Source: Saprospiraceae bacterium
Lineage (GTDB): Bacteria > Bacteroidota > Bacteroidia > Chitinophagales > Saprospiraceae
Direction of reading: 5' to 3'
Length of the DNA stretch: 37,860 nt
NCBI GenBank assembly: GCA_021298335.1
Contig: JAJTEZ010000010.1
Span: 1-37,860, forward strand
Shown: positions 15,517-24,498 of the stretch, one piece after another
How positions within the stretch are numbered: the first letter of the stretch is position 1
How the letters are laid out: the number at the start of each line of letters is the position of its first letter
Translations under genes and position numbers: made by a program
The notes under the pieces: model-generated
Databases searched by the model: none
Seen by the model: only the letters and a program-made list of their open reading frames with translations
What the model was told of the DNA's origin: nothing

Positions 15517-16381
15517 CCAGATAACGTTTAGTCAAAGGAGGGTAACTATCAATGCGCCTGTCGCGCAGGAATGGCCAGTGTATCCGAAAATGGTCTGCTT
15601 CAGACAAATCTACTTCAACCACTTCGGTTTCTTCAGTTTCATGGGACGCCTGGTAAAGAATGCGTCCCTGGCTATTGGCTACAAAACTACCTCCCCAGAA
15701 TTTCATCGCGCCATCCTGCTCAAGCCCAACACGATTGACGCTGACAACAGGAATGCCATTGGCCACAGCATGAGATCGCTGTATGATCTGCCATGCCTGA
15801 AACTGATCTGCATTCGTCTCCTCATCCTGTGATGTAGCCCAGCCTATCGCTGTGGGGTAAAATAAGACATCTGCACCCATTAAAGCCGTAATCCGACTCG
15901 CTTCAGGATACCATTGATCCCAGCAAATTAAAACACCCAATCGACCATATTTTGTGGAAAAAACCTTGTATCCCAAGTCACCGGGGGTAAAATAAAATTT
16001 TTCGTAAAAGGATGGATCATCAGGAATGTGCATTTTCCTGTATTTACCTAAATATGAACCATCAGCGTCAATGACGGCCGCTGTATTGTGATATAAACCT
16101 TCTGCCCGTTTTTCAAACAATGAAGCAATGATCACGACTGACAATTCTTTGGCCAGTTCTGTCAGCACATAGGTAGATGGGCCCGGCACAGTTTCAGCCA
16201 GTCGAAACTGATCATAGTCTTCTACATCGCAGAAGTACAAAGAAGTAAACAATTCCTGGAGACAGATGATGTTGGCTCCTTTGGATGCCGCTTGCCTGAT
16301 TTCATGCACAGCTTTGTCAAGATTTGCCTGTTTATCCTGACTGCAACTCATTTGAACGAGACCAATTTTTACTTTCGACAT
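15506..16381 (-). CDS. aguB: N-carbamoylputrescine amidase
   Basis: The protein has 291 residues and belongs to the carbon-nitrogen hydrolase (nitrilase) superfamily. The Glu-Lys-Cys triad is visible: Glu43 (LQELF), Lys116 (KYRKMHIP) and Cys153 (LICWDQWYPEA). The ICWDQWxPEA form is typical of N-carbamoylputrescine amidase. It releases putrescine, carbon dioxide and ammonia from the product of agmatine deiminase, encoded next. No signal peptide, so cytoplasmic. It is the first gene of the pair; I found no clear -7 box in the 49 bases upstream. Confidence 0.95.
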   Translation of the reverse strand: MSKVKIGLVQMSCSQDKQANLDKAVHEIRQAASKGANIICLQELFTSLYFCDVEDYDQFRLAETVPGPSTYVLTELAKELSVVIIASLFEKRAEGLYHNTAAVIDADGSYLGKYRKMHIPDDPSFYEKFYFTPGDLGYKVFSTKYGRLGVLICWDQWYPEASRITALMGADVLFYPTAIGWATSQDEETNADQFQAWQIIQRSHAVANGIPVVSVNRVGLEQDGAMKFWGGSFVANSQGRILYQASHETEETEVVEVDLSEADHFRIHWPFLRDRRIDSYPPLTKRYLDVE

Positions 16382-16430
16382 ATACTCTAACTTTTTTCAA
16401 TCATACGTAAAATACAAATCAAAACAGTTC

Positions 16431-17186
16431 TCATCGCCCCTCTTCTTCAAGCCATCGGCTTGACATTTTTATCCATTTTAGCGCGAAATAAACAATTCCC
16501 GAAGCAATCATCAAAGAGAAACTCCATTTTTTTTCAGCCATCCATTGTCCGGTCTGCAAAAATTCCTGCCAGCATTGAAACATCCATAGTAAAAGAAAAA
16601 TGGCAAACAAACCATTCTTTTCCTTTTTCAACACCTTTTTCCAGCTAAATCTCAACTCGGGACCTCTCCAGACTCTGAACGCAGGAATAAAGGCAGGAGT
16701 AACTGATGCCCAGGAAAGATAGGTTTCCCCAAATTTTTTTGTCAAAAATTGTTCTTCTGCATACATAATACGTTCATAATACAGTGCGTACAAGAGCGAA
16801 AATGAGAACCAAAACCAAAGATCACCGGTCAATATGGCCACGCCCAGCCACATGAAATAGTTTCCAAGGTAGAGCGGATGCCTGACCACACTATAAATAC
16901 CCGAGGTATTTAGAGTGTCTGCAACCTGTCCCTGTGCGGTATTCCTTCCAGAGGTATTTTTAGGCGTGTATCCCACTGTTAGGATACGGATGAGCAAGCC
17001 CGAAAGACTGCAAATGAGGGAGACAAGCTCCAATGCAGAGATTCCATGGGGCAAAAACCATTCGGGGCGTCGAATCACCATGTAAGACATGACCCATGCG
17101 GCAACAGGCAATAATAGCAGAGGCAGATGACTTCTGTATCTGAACAAAAAATTCCCCTGTACCTCCCATTCCTGTTGTAATGCCAT
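16431..17186 (-). CDS. Isoprenylcysteine methyltransferase-like membrane protein
   Basis: The protein has 251 residues with six or so membrane segments. The core block TSGIYSVVRHPLYLGNYFMWLG (about 93-114) and the later YYERIMYAEEQFLTKKFGETYLSW (about 135-160) match the ICMT/PEMT family of S-adenosylmethionine-dependent membrane methyltransferases. An extra C-terminal part (about 185-251) adds two further helices. Bacterial members act on lipids or on small molecules that are mostly unknown; no bacterial isoprenylcysteine is implied. It lies between the GH32 gene (gap 47 bases) and the putrescine genes (gap 49), all on the minus strand. The substrate cannot be inferred from context. Confidence 0.8.
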   Translation of the reverse strand: MALQQEWEVQGNFLFRYRSHLPLLLLPVAAWVMSYMVIRRPEWFLPHGISALELVSLICSLSGLLIRILTVGYTPKNTSGRNTAQGQVADTLNTSGIYSVVRHPLYLGNYFMWLGVAILTGDLWFWFSFSLLYALYYERIMYAEEQFLTKKFGETYLSWASVTPAFIPAFRVWRGPELRFSWKKVLKKEKNGLFAIFLLLWMFQCWQEFLQTGQWMAEKKWSFSLMIASGIVYFALKWIKMSSRWLEEEGR

Positions 17187-17233
17187 TCTGAATAAATTTT
17201 AAAGTGTAAAACTAAAAAGAAAATTCATGAGAT

Positions 17234-18814
17234 TCATTTTTCGTGGTCTTTCCAGATGCTATTCATGGAATTGACCTGTATCTTCAGGTTCTTTCTGTCT
17301 GCATCCTGACAAACGATTGAAGCAGCAGAAAATGGTTTTGTAGGAAAAAAAATATCTGTCATGGCGCATTCTCCTTTCATTCCAAAAATCTCGACAGATG
17401 ACTGATCCAGCAAAATTTCCCAAACAAATGGACCGTCAGAAGTGACAGGATCACTTTCGTGGCGCGAAGCAAACCCTGGGAAAAAATTGCTTTCACCGGC
17501 ATTTGACCTGTCTATATAAAAAGTTTTTTTATGGGGATCAAATCCTGCGACAAGTTCCTCTCCCAAGGCATTGGAAAATTGGATCTTTACTTCTGATGCA
17601 GGGGATTCTTCGGCAGAAACTAAAATCCGGCTAAGAGTTTGTTGTTTATATAACAAACCATCCGAAGGCACATGGCCTGAATATACAGGTAAGTTTGTTT
17701 GATATAGTTGTTCCAATTCTTTCACAGGCATGGTGTATAGCTTGTATTGATTCCCGATTTTATGAAGGGTGAGTTCCCGGGGCAGAGTCATGGCACTTCT
17801 CCAGTTTTTTGTAGGTACCTGCTGGGCATATTGCCAGTTGGACATCCAACCCATAGCAAGGGTCCGTCCGTCAGTTATGTTAGACCACGTCACCATGGCA
17901 TAATTATCCGTACCATAATCCAGCCATTGCTGAGCAGACGGATCAGCTATAAAATTCTTTCCGTCAAAATCACCTACGAAATATGAAGTTCCAGTACCTC
18001 CATTGGGCGCGCCTTTTTGAATGCTGGTTATCAGAACCCACTTCTCCTCACCTGTTTTTTCCACTTTTATCGGAAAAAGATCGGGGCACTCCCATAGCCG
18101 ATGGTCACCGTCAACACCAAATGAAGAAAAAAAGTTCCAATCAGTCAAATTTTTGGAACCGTATATCATCACTTTGTCATAAGCCGCAAGCACCAGAATC
18201 CATTGTGCAGAAGGTCTATGCCAGATCACTTTGGGGTCACGAAAATCACGGATGCCGGGATTTTGGATGACAGGATTGTACTGATACTTTTGGAACGTCC
18301 TTCCCCTATCGGCAGACCAGGCGACCGACTGAGACTGAAATGTCTGGGTTCCTGTTTTTTCACCCTGAGGATCGTGATGCGTAAAAATAGCAACCATAGG
18401 CGGATGTTCAGGCGTGACACTTAACCGGCTGGCGTTCTGATGGTCTATCACGATACTTCCTGAAAATATATATCCAAGAGAATCAGGGTATATGGCGATA
18501 GGTAAATGCGACCAATGGATGAGATTACGACTTACAGCATGCCCCCAGTGCATTGGACCCCAAACGGTGGCCTCGGGATAGTATTGATAAAACAAATGGT
18601 ATTCTCCATCATAAAAAACCAGACCATTCGGGTCATTCATCCAATGTTTTTCGGGCGAAAAATGAAACTGAGGTCGGTGCTGCTCCTCAGTCCAAGTCAA
18701 AGTTTTTTGCCCTGCCAGCTCTTGGAATACAGAAAGAATCATCATCAAGAATACGCAACATCCTATTATAGTCTTTCGGGCCGGGAGTAAAAATTGAGTT
18801 GTGTTCATATACAT
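17234..18814 (-). CDS. Exported GH32 fructanase/invertase
   Basis: The protein has 526 residues with a signal peptide (about 1-36, ending ELAGQ). The five-bladed GH32 propeller spans about 45-345 and shows the three catalytic blocks: WMNDPNG (nucleophile Asp61), FRDPKV (transition-state Asp near 192) and ECPDLF (acid/base Glu near 245). A C-terminal beta-sandwich follows, with the SSVEIFG block near 485. The family cleaves fructose from levan, inulin or sucrose. The signal peptide places it outside the cytoplasm, consistent with fructan use. No SusC/SusD pair, fructokinase or regulator is nearby, which is unusual for a Bacteroidota glycan locus. Two start codons (18814 and 18808) are possible. 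Confidence 0.92.
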   Translation of the reverse strand: MYMNTTQFLLPARKTIIGCCVFLMMILSVFQELAGQKTLTWTEEQHRPQFHFSPEKHWMNDPNGLVFYDGEYHLFYQYYPEATVWGPMHWGHAVSRNLIHWSHLPIAIYPDSLGYIFSGSIVIDHQNASRLSVTPEHPPMVAIFTHHDPQGEKTGTQTFQSQSVAWSADRGRTFQKYQYNPVIQNPGIRDFRDPKVIWHRPSAQWILVLAAYDKVMIYGSKNLTDWNFFSSFGVDGDHRLWECPDLFPIKVEKTGEEKWVLITSIQKGAPNGGTGTSYFVGDFDGKNFIADPSAQQWLDYGTDNYAMVTWSNITDGRTLAMGWMSNWQYAQQVPTKNWRSAMTLPRELTLHKIGNQYKLYTMPVKELEQLYQTNLPVYSGHVPSDGLLYKQQTLSRILVSAEESPASEVKIQFSNALGEELVAGFDPHKKTFYIDRSNAGESNFFPGFASRHESDPVTSDGPFVWEILLDQSSVEIFGMKGECAMTDIFFPTKPFSAASIVCQDADRKNLKIQVNSMNSIWKDHEK

Positions 18815-18901
18815 GAAATTTTCCGGTGTTTGTGATTAGGCAGAAAAGCAAGCTATAAATTGCAAGTAATCAACTTCGTTTATTCTTTCTGATATAAATA
18901 C

Positions 18902-18925
18902 GAAGGGGAGAAACTTCTCCCCTTC
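18902..18925 (-). terminator. Hairpin after the DksA-like gene
   Basis: GAAGGGGAG (18902-18910) pairs with CTCCCCTTC (18917-18925) around six bases. On the minus strand it follows the DksA-like stop by about 40 bases and is preceded by an A-run; the T-rich tail on that strand (TATTTATAT) is imperfect, while the plus strand has a clean T-run. It is probably the terminator of the DksA-like gene, and perhaps works in both directions. Confidence 0.6.
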
Positions 18926-18963
18926 ATTTTTTCTACCCCACTTTCTGAACCTGAAAAGTCAGA

Positions 18964-19680
18964 TTATTCCATATCGTCGTCATCATATTCTTCCTGCTCT
19001 TCATCTGCAATCATATCCAGGTCTTCATCATCATTGAATCCATCATCATCGTCTTCATCGATACCGAGCTCTGCCTCATCCAATTCTTTGATGACATCCA
19101 GTTCTGAGAAAATTTTATCCAGATCTTCGTCATCAAGATCGCTGGCTGCCTTTGCTGAAGAAGATTTTTTAATCACCTTTGTAATGATTGTAGGCTTTTT
19201 GGGCTCCGCTTTTCGAACAGGTTTGTCCTCATCCGCTTCTTCGAGATCGTCAAATCCCCGGCTTCTGTCTTTTGGAACCTGCACATCTTTCATTTCTGAC
19301 TGAGTTTTGGCAGTAACGGATTTTGTTGTAGTTGGCACTGCCATCAAACGCTTCTTGTCAATGAGTTCGCCACTCACCACACAGATCCCATAAGATTTGT
19401 TGTTGATACGGATCAGGGCATTCTCCAGATCCTGGATATACTTTCTCTGATGATTCGCCATATTATTAAGCATCTCAACCTCGGTCTGGATGGATGAAAA
19501 GTCTGTGATATCCTTTGCGAAATCGTCGTTGTTGTTTTCAGTGATATCCTTTAGCTGATCTTTCAGGCTCACATATTGAGACCTGGCTTTCTCAAGTTTC
19601 TCCTCAATTAAATCCTTAAACTCCTGAAGATCTTCGTCGCTGTACCTTGTGGTTACAACTGATGGTCCTTGCTTGTCCAT
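18964..19680 (-). CDS. DksA/TraR-family protein lacking the zinc finger, with a long acidic tail
   Basis: The protein has 238 residues. The first 125 or so resemble the DksA/TraR family: a coiled-coil region (about 15-92) and the block NKSYGICVVSGELIDKKRLM. DksA binds the secondary channel of RNA polymerase with its coiled coil. Of the four zinc ligands only the first cysteine remains (Cys100); the others read S, S and A. This loss is common in Bacteroidota members. Unusual is the tail (131-238): a lysine/proline linker and then, from about 180, a run dominated by Asp and Glu ending DDDDME, like the acidic tail of the RNA polymerase delta subunit. A near-match -7 box (TAATATTG, 19705-19712) lies upstream. 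It is divergent from smc. Confidence 0.8.
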   Translation of the reverse strand: MDKQGPSVVTTRYSDEDLQEFKDLIEEKLEKARSQYVSLKDQLKDITENNNDDFAKDITDFSSIQTEVEMLNNMANHQRKYIQDLENALIRINNKSYGICVVSGELIDKKRLMAVPTTTKSVTAKTQSEMKDVQVPKDRSRGFDDLEEADEDKPVRKAEPKKPTIITKVIKKSSSAKAASDLDDEDLDKIFSELDVIKELDEAELGIDEDDDDGFNDDEDLDMIADEEQEEYDDDDME

Positions 19681-19704
19681 AGGCCTGAATTTTCAATTTT
19701 CGTG

Positions 19705-19712
19705 CAATATTA
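19705..19712 (-). promoter_or_regulatory. Weak -7 box before the DksA-like gene
   Basis: The minus strand reads TAATATTG, one mismatch from TAnnTTTG, 24 bases before the ATG. It is the best candidate in the 160-base divergent gap, with low certainty. Confidence 0.3.
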
Positions 19713-19825
19713 GACGTTAAATGTTATATTACAAAAAAAAGTTCTTTCAAGATGCATTATTTATCCATTCAAATGGTCTGACGGGCAATCCTGAATAACT
19801 TGAATAATGTTTTCACAAGATTTGA

Positions 19826-19833
19826 TATCTTTG
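19826..19833 (+). promoter_or_regulatory. -7 box placed for a near-leaderless smc transcript
   Basis: TATCTTTG matches TAnnTTTG exactly and ends only seven bases before the smc ATG. A TTG at 19800-19802 could serve as -33 element, although its spacing (23 bases) is longer than usual. The predicted start of transcription is at or just before the ATG. Confidence 0.55.
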
Positions 19834-19840
19834 CGGGCTT

Positions 19841-22800
19841 ATGAGACTGAAGAGCCTGTACATTAAAGGGTTTAAGAGCTTTGCCAATGAAACGATCCTG
19901 AATTTCAGCGAGGACGTCATTGGCGTTGTAGGTCCTAATGGTTCGGGAAAGTCAAACATAGTCGATGCCATCCGCTGGGTACTGGGTGAACAAAAAAGTA
20001 AAGAGCTCAGACTCGAAGCCATGTCTGATGTCATCTTTAATGGTACGAAAACAAAAAAAGAATCCGCCACAGCAACGGTAGCCCTGACGTTTGAAAACGA
20101 CAAAGGCATCCTTCCTACGGAATATCAGACAGTCACAATTTCCAGGACACTCTACCGCTCAGGAGATGCCGAGTACAGACTGAATAACGTACCGTGCAGA
20201 CTCAAGGACATTAATTCACTGTTCATTGACACGGGCATTGGCTCCAATTCCTATGCCATTATAGCTCTCGGAATGGTAGACGACATCCTGTCGGACAAAG
20301 ATCATTCAAGGAGAAGAATGTTCGAACAAGCCGCCGGTGTATCAAAGTATAAAATTCGAAAAAGAGAAACACTTGCAAAACTAAAAAGCGCAACTGAGGA
20401 TCTTAACAGAATTGAAGACTTATTGTTTGAAATAGAAGGAAATCTAAAAACACTTGAAAAGCAAGCTCGCAGGACACAGAAATTTCTGGAAATCCGGACC
20501 GAATATAAAGACCTCAGCATCAAGCATGCCATTCATTCCATACACCACTTAAAGCAGAAATATAAAGGTATTTCAGAGCAGTTGCTAAAAGATCAGGATA
20601 CCTACAGGGCAAATGACACTGCGTTGCTTTCATTACAGGCGTTACTGGAAAAAGACAGGAAGGCTAATCTGGACAAAGAAAATGCGCTCACCGATCACCA
20701 GAAAAAACTGAATGAACTGGTGTACCAAATCCGGTCGTTTGATATCAGACAAAAGGAAAAGCAGGAACTGGAACGGCAAATGTTTGATATCGAGAAAAAC
20801 AGCGCCATCCTCAGGAATTCGATTGAAAACGACCAGCGTGAAATTGGGAGGACGGCAGATTTATTGTCCACGCGCCAGAAAGATTTCGAACAGGTACAAA
20901 AAGAATTGGATGGCATGTCTCTTTCCTACAAGGCTCGCGAAAAGGAGTTACTTGCATTGCAGGAAAGTGAAGATGCAAGGCTTCAGCGTATTGCATTGCT
21001 GGAGTCTGAAAGAGACCAGTTACAGGAAGAGCTGAATCAGGTACTTCGGGGTATTGACTCCCGGCAAAATGAATTCAATCTCCTAAAAGGGATGATTGAT
21101 AATTTTGAAGGATTCCCGGAATCTATTCGATACTTGCACGATCACTGGAAAAAAGAACTCACAATCCTTTCAGATGTGCTAGATGTTCAGGAACCCTACA
21201 AGGCAGCCATAGAGTTGTTTTTAGAGCAGTACCTGAATTACTTTGTGGTGGATAATGCCCGCGAAGCCATGCAGGGAATACAATTGCTCCGACAATCTCA
21301 GAAAGGTAAGGCAAACTTTTTCCTGTTGGACAAAGTACCTGCAGTAAATGCTACCAGACAAGGGTGGGAAGGTCTGATTCCGGCATCGCAGGTAGTCCAG
21401 ACATCTGACGAGATCAGACGCCTCACTGATTTTTTACTGGAAAATGTCTTCGTTCTGGAAGGAGATGAGTCTGACCTTTCAAAATCAGAGTGGGAAAATC
21501 TCACCTTGATTTCAGCTTCCGGAACCATTTTGCAGCAGGGATTTACCTTATCAGGTGGGTCGGTGGGTCTGTTTGAGGGAAAAAAAGTGGGAAGAAAAAA
21601 ACAACTGGAAAAACTCGCTGCGATTTTGGAAAAGGAGCAGCAAAATAAAACGTCGCTATCCCAAAGGCTGGCCACTGCAAAAAATGATATTGCGACCCAA
21701 AAATCGGCCAATCATCAATCTACTATTGAAAAGGTAAAAAAGGATTTGCAACTGGCAGACCAGGAAAGGATTCGATTGCAGCACAAACTGGACTCCTATC
21801 TTCAGGTAAAAGAAGAGGCAGATGTCAAGCAAAAAGGGCTTCAGAAACAAATTCAGGAATATGAGACCAAGCTGTCTTTGTCAGAGCAACAATTGAAAAA
21901 CCTGAAACACAAAATTGATTTGCTGGATCAGGCAGGAGATGGTAAAGGAACAGACATGGATGAGATTGGTGAAAGAATGTCTGCATCATCCGAAAAATTC
22001 AATCAGGATAACATTGCACTGATCAGGCAACAAAACCTGATTGCTAATTTTGTAAAAGACAAGGAATTCAGGGATGTGAAAATTTCTGAATTGACGTTTA
22101 AAATAGAAAGTGACAAACAAAAAGTTCTCTCAGAAGACCGCGAAAGAATAGACATTGAAGACCAGTTGATCAAACTGGAAAAGGAACTGGTTGGTCTTTA
22201 CGCCGAGAAAAAAACTTTTCAGTCTACCCTGAGTGAGGCTGAACAGGAATTTTTAAAAGCCAGAAATAAGATTTCCGGTTTGGAGGAAGACATTCGGACT
22301 CTGACTAAAACGCAGTCCCAGTTACAGCATACAATTCAGATTTTAAAGGACCAGTTTACGGAGCAAAAGTTCCAGATACAGGCGGTAGGAGAGCGATTGC
22401 GCATCGAATTTCAGATTTCTGTCAATGAAATTATAAATCAGGAACCAGATTTCAGCATAGACTACGAAACCATCTCTGAAGAACTGGAACGTATGAAGAC
22501 ACGAATGCAATCGTATGGTGATGTAAACCCACTTGCATTGGAAGCCTACAATGAAATGAAGGGCAGGTACGACACGATGCAGTCTCAGCGAAAAGATATA
22601 CTGGAAGCCAAAGATAGCCTGATGGATACCATCCGGCAGATAGAAGATACGGCAACGGGGCAATTTATGGATTCCTTCCAGAGAATCCGGGAAAATTTCA
22701 TCAATGTCTTCCGCTCATTGTTTACAGAAGATGATACCTGCGATCTGATTCTGCTTGATGAAAGTCAGCCACTGGAATCAGATATCGAAATCATCGCGAA

Positions 22801-23146
22801 ACCGAAAGGCAAGAAACCAAAATCCCTCTCACAGCTCTCAGGTGGCGAAAAGACGCTCACAGCAACAGCATTATTGTTTGCGTTGTACCTGCTTAAACCG
22901 GCGCCATTCTGCATTTTTGATGAGGTGGATGCGCCTCTGGACGATGCAAACATTCAAAAGTTTAACCGCATTATCCGAAAATTCAGCAAAGACTCACAGT
23001 TTATCATTGTGACGCATAACAAATCCACCATGGCCGAAGTAAATGTACTTTATGGAGTTTACATGGTAGAACCAGGAGTATCTGCCGTGAGCCCTGTCGA
23101 CTTTCGATCACTGAAGCACGATCCGGTGATGACAGCCCTGTCTTAA
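19841..23146 (+). CDS. smc: Chromosome segregation protein SMC
   Basis: The protein has 1101 residues. The N-terminal ATPase half carries Walker A GPNGSGKSN (31-39) and the coiled coil begins about 165. The hinge covers about 420-585 (FEGFPESIRYL to LSGGSVG). The second arm runs to about 890, then GDVNPLALEAY leads into the C-terminal ATPase half with signature LSGGEKTLTATALLFA (about 1000) and Walker B FCIFDEVDAPLDDAN. SMC dimers entrap DNA with ScpAB to fold and segregate chromosomes. The length is somewhat below the usual 1170-1190, and the first arm (about 255 residues) looks shorter than the second (about 305). The gene stands at the head of a plus-strand run with acpH, aroE and the proline dehydrogenase. 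Confidence 0.97.
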   Translation: MRLKSLYIKGFKSFANETILNFSEDVIGVVGPNGSGKSNIVDAIRWVLGEQKSKELRLEAMSDVIFNGTKTKKESATATVALTFENDKGILPTEYQTVTISRTLYRSGDAEYRLNNVPCRLKDINSLFIDTGIGSNSYAIIALGMVDDILSDKDHSRRRMFEQAAGVSKYKIRKRETLAKLKSATEDLNRIEDLLFEIEGNLKTLEKQARRTQKFLEIRTEYKDLSIKHAIHSIHHLKQKYKGISEQLLKDQDTYRANDTALLSLQALLEKDRKANLDKENALTDHQKKLNELVYQIRSFDIRQKEKQELERQMFDIEKNSAILRNSIENDQREIGRTADLLSTRQKDFEQVQKELDGMSLSYKAREKELLALQESEDARLQRIALLESERDQLQEELNQVLRGIDSRQNEFNLLKGMIDNFEGFPESIRYLHDHWKKELTILSDVLDVQEPYKAAIELFLEQYLNYFVVDNAREAMQGIQLLRQSQKGKANFFLLDKVPAVNATRQGWEGLIPASQVVQTSDEIRRLTDFLLENVFVLEGDESDLSKSEWENLTLISASGTILQQGFTLSGGSVGLFEGKKVGRKKQLEKLAAILEKEQQNKTSLSQRLATAKNDIATQKSANHQSTIEKVKKDLQLADQERIRLQHKLDSYLQVKEEADVKQKGLQKQIQEYETKLSLSEQQLKNLKHKIDLLDQAGDGKGTDMDEIGERMSASSEKFNQDNIALIRQQNLIANFVKDKEFRDVKISELTFKIESDKQKVLSEDRERIDIEDQLIKLEKELVGLYAEKKTFQSTLSEAEQEFLKARNKISGLEEDIRTLTKTQSQLQHTIQILKDQFTEQKFQIQAVGERLRIEFQISVNEIINQEPDFSIDYETISEELERMKTRMQSYGDVNPLALEAYNEMKGRYDTMQSQRKDILEAKDSLMDTIRQIEDTATGQFMDSFQRIRENFINVFRSLFTEDDTCDLILLDESQPLESDIEIIAKPKGKKPKSLSQLSGGEKTLTATALLFALYLLKPAPFCIFDEVDAPLDDANIQKFNRIIRKFSKDSQFIIVTHNKSTMAEVNVLYGVYMVEPGVSAVSPVDFRSLKHDPVMTALS

Positions 23147-23159
23147 AGATGACTGTTTA

Positions 23160-23774
23160 TTGAATTTTTTAGCCCACATATACCTGTCTTTTCAACATCC
23201 GGCAATTCTGGCAGGAAACTTCATGGCAGATTTTTGCACCACCAAAGACACAGCCGGACTGCCCGCAGAGATTCAGCAGGGTATTCTGATTCATCGGGAA
23301 ATCGACAGATTTACTGATTCACATCCATCTGTTAAAAACTCCATTCGGCTTTTTCGCCCTTCCCAGAGAAAATATAGTCCAGTAGTTGTAGACATTGCAT
23401 ATGATTATTTTCTAACGCAGCACTGGAAACAATTTCACCATGAAGAAATTCAGGACTTTGCGGACAGAACATACTCTATTTTAGACAATTATAAACATCA
23501 TTTTCCAGAAAAGCTTCAGCTGATTCTACCCAGAATGATTGATGACAATTTTTTACTGAGTTGTGAAAATGAGTCCAGAATGCGTAAAACATTTGAGCGC
23601 GTTAGCAAAAGAGCGACTTTTGAAAATGCATTTCACCAGGCTTTTGATGATCTGCAAATAATAGAAGCAGAACTCTGTGGGCATTTTCACTTGTTTTTTC
23701 CTGAACTCATTACTGCAGTTGGATGTTTCTTCAATATGCAACAAGAAAAGGTATGCTCCGCCAATTCGGACTGA
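23160..23774 (+). CDS. Acyl-carrier-protein phosphodiesterase (AcpH-like)
   Basis: The protein has 204 residues and matches the ACP phosphodiesterase family, which removes the phosphopantetheine arm from holo-ACP. Visible blocks are MNFLAHIYLS at the start, LAGNFMADF, GILIHREIDRFTDSHPSV and DIAYDYFL, with the histidines and aspartates typical of this HD-like fold. The start is TTG at 23160-23162; no in-frame ATG precedes it, and the family begins MNFLAH. It starts 13 bases after the smc stop and overlaps the aroE start by 22 bases, so all three are likely on one transcript. Confidence 0.88.
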   Translation: MNFLAHIYLSFQHPAILAGNFMADFCTTKDTAGLPAEIQQGILIHREIDRFTDSHPSVKNSIRLFRPSQRKYSPVVVDIAYDYFLTQHWKQFHHEEIQDFADRTYSILDNYKHHFPEKLQLILPRMIDDNFLLSCENESRMRKTFERVSKRATFENAFHQAFDDLQIIEAELCGHFHLFFPELITAVGCFFNMQQEKVCSANSD

Positions 23775-24493
23775 TTGGATTTCCATTGTCTCATTCATTT
23801 TCTCCGGGCTATTTTTCGGATAAATTTACTGCTGGACGAATTCATGCAGAATATAAAGCATATCCTCTGGCTTCACTCGATGAATTCCCGGATTTGCTTG
23901 AGAGAGTGAAGCCACAAGGGTTGAATGTCACCATTCCTTATAAAGAAAAAATTCTTGGCTATTTGCATTCACTGGACGAAACTGCGGCTGCAATTGGAGC
24001 TGTGAATACGATCAGAATTACAAATAATCGACTTACAGGATTCAATACAGATGCACCGGCATTCCAGCAAACCTTAAGAATTTGGATCGGTGAGCCTCAA
24101 AAAATACGTGGCGCCCTCGTTTTAGGTTCTGGAGGTGCCTCCTTGGCTGTCAGGTACGCACTGCACAAAGAAGGTATTCCCTTTCTTGTAGTCAGCAGAT
24201 CCCGAAAGGGAGACTTGAGTTATTCTGACATAGACAAAAACATTCTAACGCAAAACAATCTGATTATCAACACTACTCCCTTGGGCATGGCCCCTGAAAT
24301 CGCAGCGTGCCCTCCCCTGCCCTATGATGCTCTGGATGAAAATAATTTTTTATACGACCTCATCTACAATCCGGAAAAAACTCTATTTTTGACCGAAGGA
24401 TTGAGAAGAGGCGCCTGCATTAAAAACGGAAAGGACATGCTTCTTTTACAGGCAGAACTAGCCTGGCAAATCTGGAACCAACCTGTAATGTAA
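23753..24493 (+). CDS. aroE: Shikimate dehydrogenase
   Basis: The protein has 246 residues when started at ATG 23753 (MLRQFGLIGFPLSHSFSP); an ATG 30 bases upstream would add ten residues that the family lacks. It reduces 3-dehydroshikimate to shikimate with NADPH in aromatic amino-acid synthesis. Seen are the substrate-binding PLSHSFSP, NVTIPYKEKI with the catalytic lysine, AVNTI, FNTDAPAF with the catalytic aspartate, and the nucleotide-binding LVLGSGGASLAV. It overlaps the acpH end by 22 bases and is followed by the proline dehydrogenase gene after five bases. Confidence 0.95.
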   Translation: MLRQFGLIGFPLSHSFSPGYFSDKFTAGRIHAEYKAYPLASLDEFPDLLERVKPQGLNVTIPYKEKILGYLHSLDETAAAIGAVNTIRITNNRLTGFNTDAPAFQQTLRIWIGEPQKIRGALVLGSGGASLAVRYALHKEGIPFLVVSRSRKGDLSYSDIDKNILTQNNLIINTTPLGMAPEIAACPPLPYDALDENNFLYDLIYNPEKTLFLTEGLRRGACIKNGKDMLLLQAELAWQIWNQPVM

Positions 24494-24498
24494 CCTCT

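Noticed and set aside
23723-23752. Upstream ATG for AroE
   Set aside because: It adds ten residues not seen in the family; the ATG at 23753 is followed directly by the conserved start.
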